Assembly: GCA_044226785.1 (NCBI GenBank)
Contig: JBGAGK010000015.1
Span: 56,873-120,872 of the forward strand
Reading direction: 5' to 3'
DNA: 64,000 nt
Source of the DNA: TMP-86 sp039807285
Lineage (GTDB): Bacteria; Pseudomonadota; Gammaproteobacteria; Steroidobacterales; Steroidobacteraceae
Program-made: the position numbers and the translations under genes
The notes under the pieces: model-generated
Database searches by the model: none
Told to the model about the DNA's origin: nothing
What the model saw: the letters and a program-made list of their open reading frames with translations, nothing else
Shown here: one piece after another, positions 43,998-52,000 of the stretch
How positions within the stretch are numbered: the stretch's first letter is position 1
How the letters are laid out: the number at the start of each line of letters is the position of its first letter

Positions 43998-44859
43998 AGA
44001 TCACGGTCTTGTCGCCGTCCAGGAACACGCGGTGCTCGAGCAGCAGGCGCACCGCGGTGGACAGGGCGCGCCGCTCGGTCTCACGCCCGATGGCCGTGAG
44101 CATCTCGGGCGTGAAGCTGTGATCCACGCGTTCCACCATCTGTTCGATGATCGGCCCTTCGTCCAGATCCGCGGTGACGTAGTGTGCGGTCGCACCGATC
44201 AGCTTGACGCCTCTCGCATGGGCCTGGTGATAGGGCTTTGCCCCCTTGAAGCCCGGCAGGAAGGAGTGATGGATGTTGATGGCCCGTCCCGACAGCTGAC
44301 GTGACATCGCATCCGAGAAGATCTGCATGTAGCGGGCCAGGACCACGAGGTCCGTGCGCGTGGTGCGGATGATCTCCAGAAGCTTCTCCTCCTGGGCACG
44401 CTTGGTGTCCGCCGAGATGGGCAGATGGGTGAAGGGCAGGTCATTGCGTCTTGCGACCGGCTCCAGGGTCGTGTGATTGGACACGATGCCGGCGATGTCC
44501 ATCCGCAGTTCCCCCGTGCGGTGCCGGTAGAGCAGATCCTCGAGGCAATGATCGAGGTTGGATACCAGGATCAGGACGCGGCTTCGCACCGCCACGTCAT
44601 GGATGTCCCATTGCATCTGTTCGCGCTGCGCGATGTCCTTGAATGCCTCTTTCAGGGCCCCAAGGTCCACCGATTCACCGGCCACGGCGCAGAACGTCAC
44701 ACGGACGAAAAAGCGCCGCGTCAGCGTGTCGTCGAACTGGTGCATTTCCATGATGTACAGCCGGTGGGCCGACAGGAAGCCGGCGACCGCTGCAGTGGTG
44801 CCCATGCGGCTTTCGCAGGTGGCAGTCAGGATGAAATGATTCTGGGTGTCGAATTGCAT
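43990..44859 (-). CDS. purU: Formyltetrahydrofolate deformylase
   Basis: About 289 residues: an N-terminal ACT domain (HFILTATCESRMGTTAAVAGFLSAH) and a formyltransferase domain with INIHHSFLPGFKGAKPYHQAHARGVKLIGATAHYVTADLDEGPIIEQ, holding the catalytic Asn, His and Asp. It releases formate from 10-formyl-THF, which would regenerate THF when many methyl groups are being loaded. The ATG at 44859 is preferred because an upstream ATG (44889) would place a long regulatory inverted repeat inside the coding region. It is divergent from the corrinoid operon. Confidence 0.92.
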   Translation of the reverse strand: MQFDTQNHFILTATCESRMGTTAAVAGFLSAHRLYIMEMHQFDDTLTRRFFVRVTFCAVAGESVDLGALKEAFKDIAQREQMQWDIHDVAVRSRVLILVSNLDHCLEDLLYRHRTGELRMDIAGIVSNHTTLEPVARRNDLPFTHLPISADTKRAQEEKLLEIIRTTRTDLVVLARYMQIFSDAMSRQLSGRAINIHHSFLPGFKGAKPYHQAHARGVKLIGATAHYVTADLDEGPIIEQMVERVDHSFTPEMLTAIGRETERRALSTAVRLLLEHRVFLDGDKTVIFK

Positions 44860-44865
44860 GGAAAT

Positions 44866-44939
44866 CAATGGTATGTCGTCAATCGGCATGCCACTGTCGC
44901 GAAGCCGCTAGTCACATGTCCGATTGCGACATACCATTG
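44866..44939. promoter_or_regulatory. Long inverted repeat between purU and corrinoid operon
   Basis: Left copy 44866-44886 and right copy 44920-44939 are reverse complements apart from one inserted base; the 13-base part CAATGGTATGTCG / CGACATACCATTG is perfect. The copies are 33 bases apart, one beside each divergent gene. This layout suits an AraC-type activator such as the GbdR-like protein at 43029. Confidence 0.7.
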
Positions 44940-44977
44940 CATTACGTGCGATCGTGCACGTGTCCCGGCAGGCGATC

Positions 44978-45685
44978 ATGTCCGACCAAGCTGATAGCGA
45001 ATTCGATCTGCGTTCCCTCACCACCGAGGAGCTGGTCGAGCAAGTCCACGACGATCTGTACAACGGCCTGAAGGAAGAGGTCGAGGAAGCCACACACATT
45101 TTCCTCGAACGCGGCTGGTCGGCGGAGAAGACGCTGAACGACGGGCTCGTGGAAGGCATGCGCATCGTGGGCATCGACTTCCGGGACGGCATCCTGTTCG
45201 TTCCCGAGGTGCTGCTGGCCGCCAACGCGATGAAGGGCGGGATGGAAATCCTGCGCCCCCTGCTGGCCGAGACCGGTGTCGAGCCGATCGGCAAGATCGT
45301 CATCGGCACGGTCAAGGGTGATATCCACGACATCGGCAAGAACCTGGTCTCGATGATGCTCGAAGGCGCCGGGTTCGAGGTCGTCGACCTCGGCATCAAC
45401 AACGCGGTGGAGAAATATCTCGACGCGCTGGAGAAGCACAAGCCCGACATCCTCGGCATGTCGGCGCTGCTCACCACCACCATGCCCTACATGAAAGTGG
45501 TGGTCGATACGCTCAAGCAGAAGGGTCTGCGCGAGGACTTCATCGTGCTGGTGGGTGGAGCGCCGCTGAACGAGGAGTTCGGCAAGGCCGTGGGTGCGGA
45601 TGCCTATTGCCGCGACGCCGGCATCGCCGTGGAGACCGCCAAGAACCTGGTTGCCGCGCGTCGGGCGAAAGCAGCCGCACACTGA
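44978..45685 (+). CDS. Corrinoid (B12-binding) methyl-carrier protein, MtbC/MtqC-like
   Basis: A 235-residue protein with an N-terminal helical cap (about 15-95; GLKEEVEEATHIFLERGWSAE) and a Rossmann B12 domain. The cobalt-ligand motif is D115-x-H117-x2-G120 in VKGDIHDIGKNLV, with LGMSALLTTTMPYMK and VLVGGAPLNEEF completing the site. It accepts a methyl group from the MttB-type enzyme (52590) and passes it to the folate methyltransferase (48117). The ATG at 44978 is used; an in-frame upstream start would enter the inverted repeat. It is the first gene of the corrinoid operon. Confidence 0.93.
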   Translation: MSDQADSEFDLRSLTTEELVEQVHDDLYNGLKEEVEEATHIFLERGWSAEKTLNDGLVEGMRIVGIDFRDGILFVPEVLLAANAMKGGMEILRPLLAETGVEPIGKIVIGTVKGDIHDIGKNLVSMMLEGAGFEVVDLGINNAVEKYLDALEKHKPDILGMSALLTTTMPYMKVVVDTLKQKGLREDFIVLVGGAPLNEEFGKAVGADAYCRDAGIAVETAKNLVAARRAKAAAH

Positions 45686-45698
45686 GCGGACGCGCATC

Positions 45699-46322
45699 AT
45701 GCAAGAGCAGGCGCGTGCCCTGGTGATCGCCTGTGGCGCGTTGGCTCATGAGGTGAGCGAGCTGAAGCGCCTCAATGGCTGGACCTCGTTCGACGTGCAG
45801 TGCCTGCCGCCCGAACTGCACAATCGCCCGGAGAAAATCCCCGGTGCGGTCCGCGACAAGATCCATGAGAACAGGGGACGCTATGCGAGCATGTTCGTCG
45901 CCTATGCCGACTGCGGCACTGGTGGCGCACTCGACCGCGTGCTCGAGGCTGAAGGTGTGGCGCGCCTTCCCGGCGCGCATTGCTACGAGTTCTTTGCGGG
46001 TTCCCGGGATTTCGCCGACCTGTGCGCCCAGGAACCGGGCACGTTCTACCTCACGGATTTCCTGCTGCGCCACTTCGAGCGTCTGGTGATCGAGGGCCTG
46101 GGGATCGACCGCAGGCCGGAGCTCCAGGAGGTGTACTTCCGCAATTACAGGCGCCTGGTGTACCTGGCACAGAAGCCGCGGCCTGGTGCGGTCGAGCAGG
46201 CCCGGGCGATCGCTGAGCGCCTGTCCCTGGAGTTCGAGCACCGGATGACGGGCTATGGCGAGCTGGAAACGGGTCTTGCGGAATTTGTCCGCGGAGAGGT
46301 GCAGGTCACATGGCATCGCTGA
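45699..46322 (+). CDS. DUF1638-family protein
   Basis: A 207-residue protein beginning with ALVIACGALAHEVSELKR and containing FVAYADCGTGGALDRVL and GAHCYEFFAGSRDFADL, the DUF1638 pattern. Its Cys/His/Asp-rich segments (IACGA, ADCGTGG, HCYEFF) suggest a ligand or metal site. No activity is established as far as I know. It is 13 bases after the corrinoid gene, inside the operon; a role in corrinoid handling or methyl transfer is inference from position. It overlaps the next gene by 13 bases. Confidence 0.8.
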   Translation: MQEQARALVIACGALAHEVSELKRLNGWTSFDVQCLPPELHNRPEKIPGAVRDKIHENRGRYASMFVAYADCGTGGALDRVLEAEGVARLPGAHCYEFFAGSRDFADLCAQEPGTFYLTDFLLRHFERLVIEGLGIDRRPELQEVYFRNYRRLVYLAQKPRPGAVEQARAIAERLSLEFEHRMTGYGELETGLAEFVRGEVQVTWHR

Positions 46323-46609
46323 TCATCATTTCATGGCGGGACATCCCGGCCCAGGTGCTGGTCAAGCGCGGCCGCGAGACTGCGAAGGTGCAGCTGTCGC
46401 AACGTTTTCATGAAGCCATCGACCGCGCGGCCATGCGCGCGGGCAAGGGCACATCGGATGCATATCTGGCGGACTGGAAGCGCAGCGCGCCGCGGCCCTG
46501 CGGCGAAGACCTGAAAGCCGAGGCGCAGGCCGAGGCCGAACGCATCGAAGCACAATTCAGTGACGAGATCCTGCACGGGATGATCCGCAGCAAGGGTCTG
46601 AAGGGCTGA
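46310..46609 (+). CDS. Small 'virulence factor'-annotated family protein, function unknown
   Basis: A 99-residue protein opening SLIIISWRDIPAQVLVKRGRETAKVQLSQRFHEAIDRAAMRAGK, as in the small family labelled virulence factor (PF13769-like, from memory). It has no signal peptide or membrane segment. It overlaps the DUF1638 gene and is three bases before the MetV gene, so it is co-translated with corrinoid/folate enzymes. A structural or accessory role in this pathway is more plausible than virulence. Confidence 0.75.
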   Translation: MASLIIISWRDIPAQVLVKRGRETAKVQLSQRFHEAIDRAAMRAGKGTSDAYLADWKRSAPRPCGEDLKAEAQAEAERIEAQFSDEILHGMIRSKGLKG

Positions 46610-46612
46610 ATC

Positions 46613-47089
46613 ATGTACGCCATGCGCCAGTGGTCGGTGCGGCATGCGCGGGGCATGGCGGCGTTCTATCGGGCTTTCGAAGCCGTGCTCGTGGGTCTGG
46701 CTGGCCTGTGGCGGGCCATCGGCCACGATCGGCTGGAAAAGCCGTTTGCCTTTGCGGAGCGGCAGGTGAAGGGCCTGTTGTTCGATTGCCAGATGTGCGG
46801 GCAATGCGTGCTCAGTTCCACGGGCATGTCCTGCCCCATGAACTGCCCGAAGAATCTGCGCAACGGGCCCTGTGGGGGCGTGCGCGAGAATGGCCATTGC
46901 GAGGTCCGGCCGGAGATGCGCTGCGTGTGGGTTGCCGCCTTCGACGGCGCGCGCCGCATGCCCGGTGGGGTGGAAGCCATGCGGCAGTTGCAGCCACCGG
47001 TGGATCGCCGTCTGCAGGGACATTCGGCCTGGCTCCGTCTGGTGCGCGAGAAGACGGGCGGATCGGGTCCGTCGAAGGCCGGCCCATGA
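46613..47089 (+). CDS. MetV-like methylene-THF reductase zinc/iron-sulfur subunit
   Basis: A 158-residue Cys-rich protein with the MTHFR C-terminal-type domain: C59-x2-C62-x2-C65 (DCQMCGQCVLSSTG), C74, C78 (SCPMNCPK), C87 (RNGPCGG), C96 and C104. This is the accessory subunit (MetV) known from acetogenic methylene-THF reductases. It precedes metF with an ATGA overlap. It may help MetF run in the oxidative direction or pass electrons to another carrier. Confidence 0.85.
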   Translation: MYAMRQWSVRHARGMAAFYRAFEAVLVGLAGLWRAIGHDRLEKPFAFAERQVKGLLFDCQMCGQCVLSSTGMSCPMNCPKNLRNGPCGGVRENGHCEVRPEMRCVWVAAFDGARRMPGGVEAMRQLQPPVDRRLQGHSAWLRLVREKTGGSGPSKAGP

Positions 47090-48120
47090 GATTCGACGAC
47101 GAGCCGGCGCCGGGCGCTCCGCTGCCCATCCTGCCGGGACATGTCTCGCCGGGCCGGTTCGAGCGTGTGCTGCGGGCCGGCGGATTCGCCGTCACCAGCG
47201 AGCTGGCGCCACCGGATTCGGCGGATCCGGAGGAAGTCTACCGGCGAGCGCGGGTGTTCGATGGCTATGTGGATGCCATCAATGCCACCGACGGGAGCGG
47301 CGCCAACTGCCACATGTCCAGCATCAGCGTGTGCGCGCTGCTGACCCGCATCGGTTATGCGCCCATCATGCAGATCTCCTGCCGCGACAAGAACCGCATT
47401 GCCATCCAGGGAGACATTCTCGGCGGGGCTGCCATGGGCGTGAGCAACATCCTGTGCCTGACGGGCGACGGGGTGCAGGCCGGCGATCACCCGCAGGCCA
47501 GGCCGGTTTTCGATCTGGACTGCATTTCGCTCCTGGGCATCGCGCGCAACCTGCGGGATCACCAGCGTTTCGAGAGCGGTCGTGCGATCACCCATGCGCC
47601 GCATGTTTTCCTCGGTGCGGCCGCCAATCCCTGCGGGCGGCCGCTGGACTGGCGCCCGCTGCGCCTGGCCAAGAAGATCGAGGCCGGTGCCCAGTTCATC
47701 CAGACCCAGTACGTCTACGACATGGATCGATTCCGTGAGTACATGAAACGGGTGGAGGACCTGGGCCTGCTGGACAAGGTCTTCATCCTCATCGGGGTGG
47801 GACCGGTGCGATCGGCCAAGGCGGCGACCTGGATGCGGGACAAGGTGCCGGGTCTGCATGTTCCCGACGAGATCATCGAGCGGCTGGCCGGTTCGCAGGA
47901 CCAGGCCAGGGCCGGGCGGGATCTGTGCGTGGAACTGATCCAGCAGGCGCGCGAGATCAAGGGTGTGCATGGGGTACACCTCATGGCCTACCGGATGGAA
48001 GAAACGGTCGCCGAGATCGTCCAGCGATCCGGAGTACTGGCCGGGCGTACGCCCTGGTATCCCGGCCGGGATCAGCCATCACAGAACAAACCATCACAGG
48101 ACAACAGGATCAACACATGA
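47086..48120 (+). CDS. metF: Methylenetetrahydrofolate reductase
   Basis: A 344-residue TIM-barrel flavoprotein. FAVTSELAPPDSADPEEVYRRARVFDGYVDAINATDG contains the catalytic Glu region; ILCLTGDGVQAGDHPQARPVFDLD is the FAD/folate segment; GAQFIQTQYVYDMDRF is the family signature. The C-terminal tail with two SQ repeats is atypical. Being in the corrinoid operon, it likely oxidises methyl-THF from demethylation to methylene-THF rather than serving methionine synthesis. It overlaps both neighbours by ATGA. Confidence 0.9.
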   Translation: MRFDDEPAPGAPLPILPGHVSPGRFERVLRAGGFAVTSELAPPDSADPEEVYRRARVFDGYVDAINATDGSGANCHMSSISVCALLTRIGYAPIMQISCRDKNRIAIQGDILGGAAMGVSNILCLTGDGVQAGDHPQARPVFDLDCISLLGIARNLRDHQRFESGRAITHAPHVFLGAAANPCGRPLDWRPLRLAKKIEAGAQFIQTQYVYDMDRFREYMKRVEDLGLLDKVFILIGVGPVRSAKAATWMRDKVPGLHVPDEIIERLAGSQDQARAGRDLCVELIQQAREIKGVHGVHLMAYRMEETVAEIVQRSGVLAGRTPWYPGRDQPSQNKPSQDNRINT

Positions 48121-49028
48121 CCGACACCGTCGTCAGTTCCGCCACCCGTGAGGTCGTCATCGGCTTCGACAGGCCTTTCTGCATCATCGGGGAGCGCATC
48201 AATCCCACCGGCCGCAAGATTCTGGCCGCGGAAATGGTGGCGGGCGATTTCAGCCGCGTCGAGGCCGATGCACGGGCCCAGGTCGAAGCGGGCGCGCACA
48301 TGCTGGATGTGAATGCCGGCATTCCGCTGGCCGACGAGCCGGCGCTGCTGGCGAAGGCCGTGCAGCTGGTGCAGTCGATCACCGATGTACCGTTGTCCAT
48401 CGACTCATCCATCGTGGCCGCGCTCGAAGCCGGGCTTGCCGTGTACAAGGGCAAGGCCCTGGTGAATTCGGTGACCGGCGAAGAGGAGCGACTGGAGCAG
48501 GTGCTGCCCCTGGTGAAGAAGTACGGGGCTGCGGTGGTCGCCATCTCCAATGACGAGACCGGCATCTCCGAGGATCCGGACGTGCGGTTTGAAGTGGCCA
48601 GGAAGATCGTCCACCGGGCTGCGGACTTCGGCATCCCGGCCTGCGATGTCGTGGTGGATCCGCTGGTCATGCCCATCGGCGCCATCAACCAGGCCGGCGT
48701 GCAGGTGATGCATCTGCTGCGCCGGTTGCATGGCGAGCTCAAGGTGAACACCTCCTGTGGCGCATCGAACGTCAGCTTCGGTCTGCCCAACCGGGATGGC
48801 ATCAACGCCGCCTTCCTGACCATGGCCATCGCGGCGGGACTCACCTCGGCCATCACCAATCCGCTGCACGCGGAGACCGTCAAGGCCTGCATGGGTGCTG
48901 ACGTGATGATGGGCCATGATCCGGACTGCGCCCGCTGGATCCGCAAGTTCCGCGAACCACCGCCGCCAGGGGCCGAAGGGACAACACCGCGTGGCCGTCG
49001 TGAAGGAGGCATGCGCCGTCGTGGCTGA
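48117..49028 (+). CDS. Methyltetrahydrofolate:corrinoid methyltransferase
   Basis: A 303-residue pterin-binding TIM barrel. FCIIGERINPTGRKILAAEM is the classic MeTr opening; HMLDVNAGIPLADEPALL, VPLSIDSSIVAALEAGL, NSVTGEEERL and NTSCGASNVSFGLPNRDGIN complete the folate site. It moves the methyl group from the corrinoid protein to THF (MtvA-like direction) or the reverse. The stop overlaps the start of the activator gene. The C-terminal run of Arg and Gly residues is unstructured. Confidence 0.92.
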   Translation: MTDTVVSSATREVVIGFDRPFCIIGERINPTGRKILAAEMVAGDFSRVEADARAQVEAGAHMLDVNAGIPLADEPALLAKAVQLVQSITDVPLSIDSSIVAALEAGLAVYKGKALVNSVTGEEERLEQVLPLVKKYGAAVVAISNDETGISEDPDVRFEVARKIVHRAADFGIPACDVVVDPLVMPIGAINQAGVQVMHLLRRLHGELKVNTSCGASNVSFGLPNRDGINAAFLTMAIAAGLTSAITNPLHAETVKACMGADVMMGHDPDCARWIRKFREPPPPGAEGTTPRGRREGGMRRRG

Positions 49029-51015
49029 GTCCGGTGATGCGTTGATCGTATTCATGCCCTCGGGAAAGCGCGGCCGCTTTCCGGTGGGAACTCCCGTCCT
49101 GCAGGCCGCCCGCTCGCTGGGCGTGGACATCGACTCGGTCTGCGGCGGGCGCGGCATCTGCGGCCGATGCCAGGTGGTGGTCGCGGAGGGCGAGTTCGCC
49201 AAGCACGGCATCCGTTCCAGCGCGGCGAGCCTGACGCCGATGAGCGAGCCGGAGATCCGCTACGCGCGGCGCCAGCCGCTGCTGGATGGCCGGCGCCTGT
49301 CCTGCTCGACGAAATTGCTGCACGATGTGGTCATCGACGTGCCGCCCAGCAGCCAGGTGCACCGGCAGGTGGTGCGCAAGGATGCCGACGTGGTCGACAT
49401 CAAGCTGCACCCGGTGGTGCGCCTGCACTATGTCGAGGTGCAGGAGCCGGACATGCACGATCCGGCCAGCGACCTGCGCCGCCTGAACGATGCGCTGGAG
49501 TTCGAGTGGCGGCTGTCGAATCTGGAATGCGACCTGGATGTGCTGCAGAAGCTCCAGGCCGCGCTGCGCGCCGGACAGTGGAAGGTCACCGTGGCTGTGC
49601 ACGCCGGCCGCCAGATCCTGGGCGTCTGGCCGGGCTTCCATGAAAGTGCCTATGGCATGGCGGTGGACGTGGGTTCCACCACCATCGCCGCGCACCTGTG
49701 CGATCTGCTGAGCGGAGAGGTGGTGGCTGCCGCGGGGATGATGAACCCGCAGATCCGGTTCGGCGAGGATCTGATGAGCCGGGTGTCGTACTCCATGATG
49801 AACCCGGGAGGCTTCAGGCAGCTGACCCAGGCGGTGCACGAAGCGCTTTGCACGCTGGCCGAACAGGTCGCGGCCAGCGCCCGGATCGACATCGAGGACA
49901 TTCTCGAGGCCACCATCGTCGGCAATCCCATCATGCACCACCTGGTGCTGGGCATCGATCCGATCGAATTGGGCGGTGCTCCGTTTGCCCTGGCCGTCGA
50001 CCAGGCAGTCAATGTCACGGCGAAATCCCTGGACATCAGGATTCATCCGAATGCGCGCGTGTACCTGCTGCCCTGCATCGCCGGGCATGTAGGAGCCGAT
50101 ACGGCCGGCATGCTGCTGGCGGAACGGCCGGACCTTTCCGCGGAAATGTCGCTCCTGGTCGATGTGGGCACCAATGCCGAGATCGTGCTGGGAAATCGCG
50201 AGCGCATGCTGGCGTGCTCCAGTCCGACAGGACCTGCCCTGGAGGGCGCGCAGATCAGCTGCGGGCAGCGGGCCGCGCCGGGAGCGATCGAGCGTGTGCG
50301 CATCGACCCCGCGACGCTGGAGCCCCGATACCGGATCATCGGCAACGAATACTGGTCGGATGATCCGCGCTTCGGTGAGGCCCAGGTCACCGGCGTGTGC
50401 GGCTCGGGCATCATTGAAATCATCGCCGAGATGTTCCTGGCGGGGATCGTCAACCAGGATGGAGTGATCGATGGCACGCTGGCTGAGAGGAGCGATCGTA
50501 TCGTTCCCTCGGGTCGCACCTTTGCCTATGTGCTCAGGCGCGGAGAGGTCACCCTGCAGATCACGCAGAACGACGTGCGCGCCATCCAGCTGGCCAAGGC
50601 GGCCCTGTATGCCGGCATCCGACTGCTGATGGAACGTATGGGCGTGGAGAGCGTGGACCGGATCCGGCTGGCCGGTGCGTTCGGCAGTCACATCGATGTC
50701 AAGTACGCCATGATCCTGGGGATGATTCCCGACTGCGACCTTTCGCGGGTGGGCTCGGCCGGAAATGCGGCCGGCACGGGCGCTCGCATCGCCCTGCTGG
50801 ATTACACCTCACGGGCGGTGATCGATGAAGTCGTGCGCAAGGTGGAGAAGATCGAAACTGCCATCGAACCGCGCTTCCAGGCGCATTTCGTGGAGGCCAT
50901 GGCCATTCCGCACAAGAGCGCGCCCTGGCCCAACCTGTCTAAGGTGGTCACGCTCCCGGAACCGAAACAGTCTGCGGCCCAGACAACCACGCGCGGCCGA
51001 CGGTCGCGTCGGTAG
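49021..51015 (+). CDS. Corrinoid reductive activator (RamA/RACE-type, 2Fe-2S plus ASKHA ATPase)
   Basis: About 664 residues. The N-terminal ferredoxin-like domain has C41, C47 and C50 (SVCGGRGICGRCQ) and C95 for a 2Fe-2S cluster. The remainder is a DUF4445/ASKHA fold with YGMAVDVGSTTIAAHLCDL, LLVDVGTNAEIVLGN and VCGSGIIEIIAEMF for ATP binding. Such proteins reduce inactive Co(II) corrinoid to Co(I), essential where oxygen causes frequent misfires. The GTG at 49021 follows AAGGAGG; GTGs at 48991 and 49000 are alternatives. It ends the operon. Confidence 0.9.
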   Translation: MAESGDALIVFMPSGKRGRFPVGTPVLQAARSLGVDIDSVCGGRGICGRCQVVVAEGEFAKHGIRSSAASLTPMSEPEIRYARRQPLLDGRRLSCSTKLLHDVVIDVPPSSQVHRQVVRKDADVVDIKLHPVVRLHYVEVQEPDMHDPASDLRRLNDALEFEWRLSNLECDLDVLQKLQAALRAGQWKVTVAVHAGRQILGVWPGFHESAYGMAVDVGSTTIAAHLCDLLSGEVVAAAGMMNPQIRFGEDLMSRVSYSMMNPGGFRQLTQAVHEALCTLAEQVAASARIDIEDILEATIVGNPIMHHLVLGIDPIELGGAPFALAVDQAVNVTAKSLDIRIHPNARVYLLPCIAGHVGADTAGMLLAERPDLSAEMSLLVDVGTNAEIVLGNRERMLACSSPTGPALEGAQISCGQRAAPGAIERVRIDPATLEPRYRIIGNEYWSDDPRFGEAQVTGVCGSGIIEIIAEMFLAGIVNQDGVIDGTLAERSDRIVPSGRTFAYVLRRGEVTLQITQNDVRAIQLAKAALYAGIRLLMERMGVESVDRIRLAGAFGSHIDVKYAMILGMIPDCDLSRVGSAGNAAGTGARIALLDYTSRAVIDEVVRKVEKIETAIEPRFQAHFVEAMAIPHKSAPWPNLSKVVTLPEPKQSAAQTTTRGRRSRR

Positions 51016-51505
51016 GTCTTGCCGGCTTGTCGAACGGCTCGCGTGTCGCGGGGAGCTATATGCGTCCGCGATCTGTGAAAGGCCTGGCGCAGGGAGTCCG
51101 TCATGCCGCGGCGTTGCCCCGCCGGGCTGCACGGTCGTGCGCGTCGCGCACCGAAGGACACTGGAGCGGTTCCACGACCGCCGTATTGAGATCAACGCGA
51201 CCCGCGCCGTATCCGAATTTGTCGCAGGCAGTGAATTTACCGGCGCCGAAGGCATCGGCAGCGCAGACAGCTGCTCGGCGGGAACGGTTTCGACGGTCTG
51301 ACATCGCACGCTTTTCATCATGAATTTCTTTGGCACGTGCAGCATCTTGCGCGATTATGTGCATGATATTAATAATTGCTTGATTTCTATGGGGAAAAAA
51401 TAAATATAGCAATTCTTTTATTTTGTTTGGTGAATCGTCTGTTTCGTTTAAGGTATGCTACGACATCAGGGAAAATGCTGTGTCTACTGTGCTGTGTCTA
51501 CTGTG
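51016..51505. other. Intergenic region, AT-rich in its right half
   Basis: No convincing gene was found in this 490-base gap. The left part is GC-rich with no recognisable protein. Bases 51340-51430 are AT-rich (poly-A and TTTTATTTTG tracts) and probably hold the promoter of the toxin-antitoxin pair. A 14-base tandem repeat lies just before the antitoxin start. Confidence 0.6.
51476..51503 (+). repeat. Perfect 14-base tandem duplication before antitoxin gene
   Basis: TGCTGTGTCTACTG occurs twice back to back at 51476-51489 and 51490-51503, two bases before the ATG at 51506. It may be a replication slippage product or an operator. Confidence 0.8.
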
Positions 51506-51961
51506 ATGTCAAGCTCTGATTTCGAGTCTATGCAGCCTACTGCGGAAGTATCGTCGCTTGCCGCAGATGCCTGTCGGCGTCTGTTTCGAGCGGTTGGACC
51601 GAAGCCGGGCAAGACCAGTGTTATCCGATTCGAGAACGCTCCAGACGAGCCTGTTGTCCTGCCAGCCGCGGTCATAAAGCTTCTCGGTGGGCTGCTGGCG
51701 GAATTGGCCAAAGGCAATGCCGTGACACTCATGGCGCATCATGCGCAATTGACCACGCAGCAGGCAGCCGATCTGCTCAATGTTTCCCGCCCCTTCCTGG
51801 TCGATCTTCTCGAAAGCGGCCAATTACCTTACTACAAGACCGGTACTCATCGGCGCGTCAGGTTCGCGGATCTGATGATTTACAAGCGGCGTCGTGATGC
51901 AGAGAGTGAAATGGCGTTGCGCGAACTTGCGACAGTGTCACAGGACATGAAGCTGTACTGA
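51506..51961 (+). CDS. Excisionase-type HTH antitoxin (VapB50-like)
   Basis: About 151 residues from ATG 51506 (upstream in-frame ATG at 51455 is possible and would translate the tandem repeat). The C-terminal half is a MerR/excisionase winged helix: LTTQQAADLLNVSRPFLVDLLESGQLPYYKTGTHRRVRFADLM. Followed 39 bases later by a PIN-domain gene, this is the organisation of VapBC50-like toxin-antitoxin pairs, where the HTH protein neutralises and represses. Base composition is visibly less GC-rich than the flanking metabolic genes, suggesting horizontal entry. Confidence 0.82.
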   Translation: MSSSDFESMQPTAEVSSLAADACRRLFRAVGPKPGKTSVIRFENAPDEPVVLPAAVIKLLGGLLAELAKGNAVTLMAHHAQLTTQQAADLLNVSRPFLVDLLESGQLPYYKTGTHRRVRFADLMIYKRRRDAESEMALRELATVSQDMKLY

Positions 51962-51986
51962 GCCGGAAGGTGGCGCAGAAACACCC

Positions 51987-51995
51987 AAGGAGGGG
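51987..51995 (+). promoter_or_regulatory. Strong ribosome-binding site for the PIN toxin gene
   Basis: AAGGAGGGG sits five bases before a TTG codon at 52001. No ATG or GTG with a comparable site occurs nearby, so it decides the unusual TTG start. Confidence 0.8.
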
Positions 51996-52000
51996 ACCGT

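Noticed and set aside
46310..46609. True virulence factor
   Set aside because: The family name is historical; the gene is embedded in a corrinoid/folate operon and has no secretion signal.
51016..51454. Degraded integrase or hidden gene in the long gap
   Set aside because: No recognisable motif in any frame; only AT-rich promoter-like sequence was seen.
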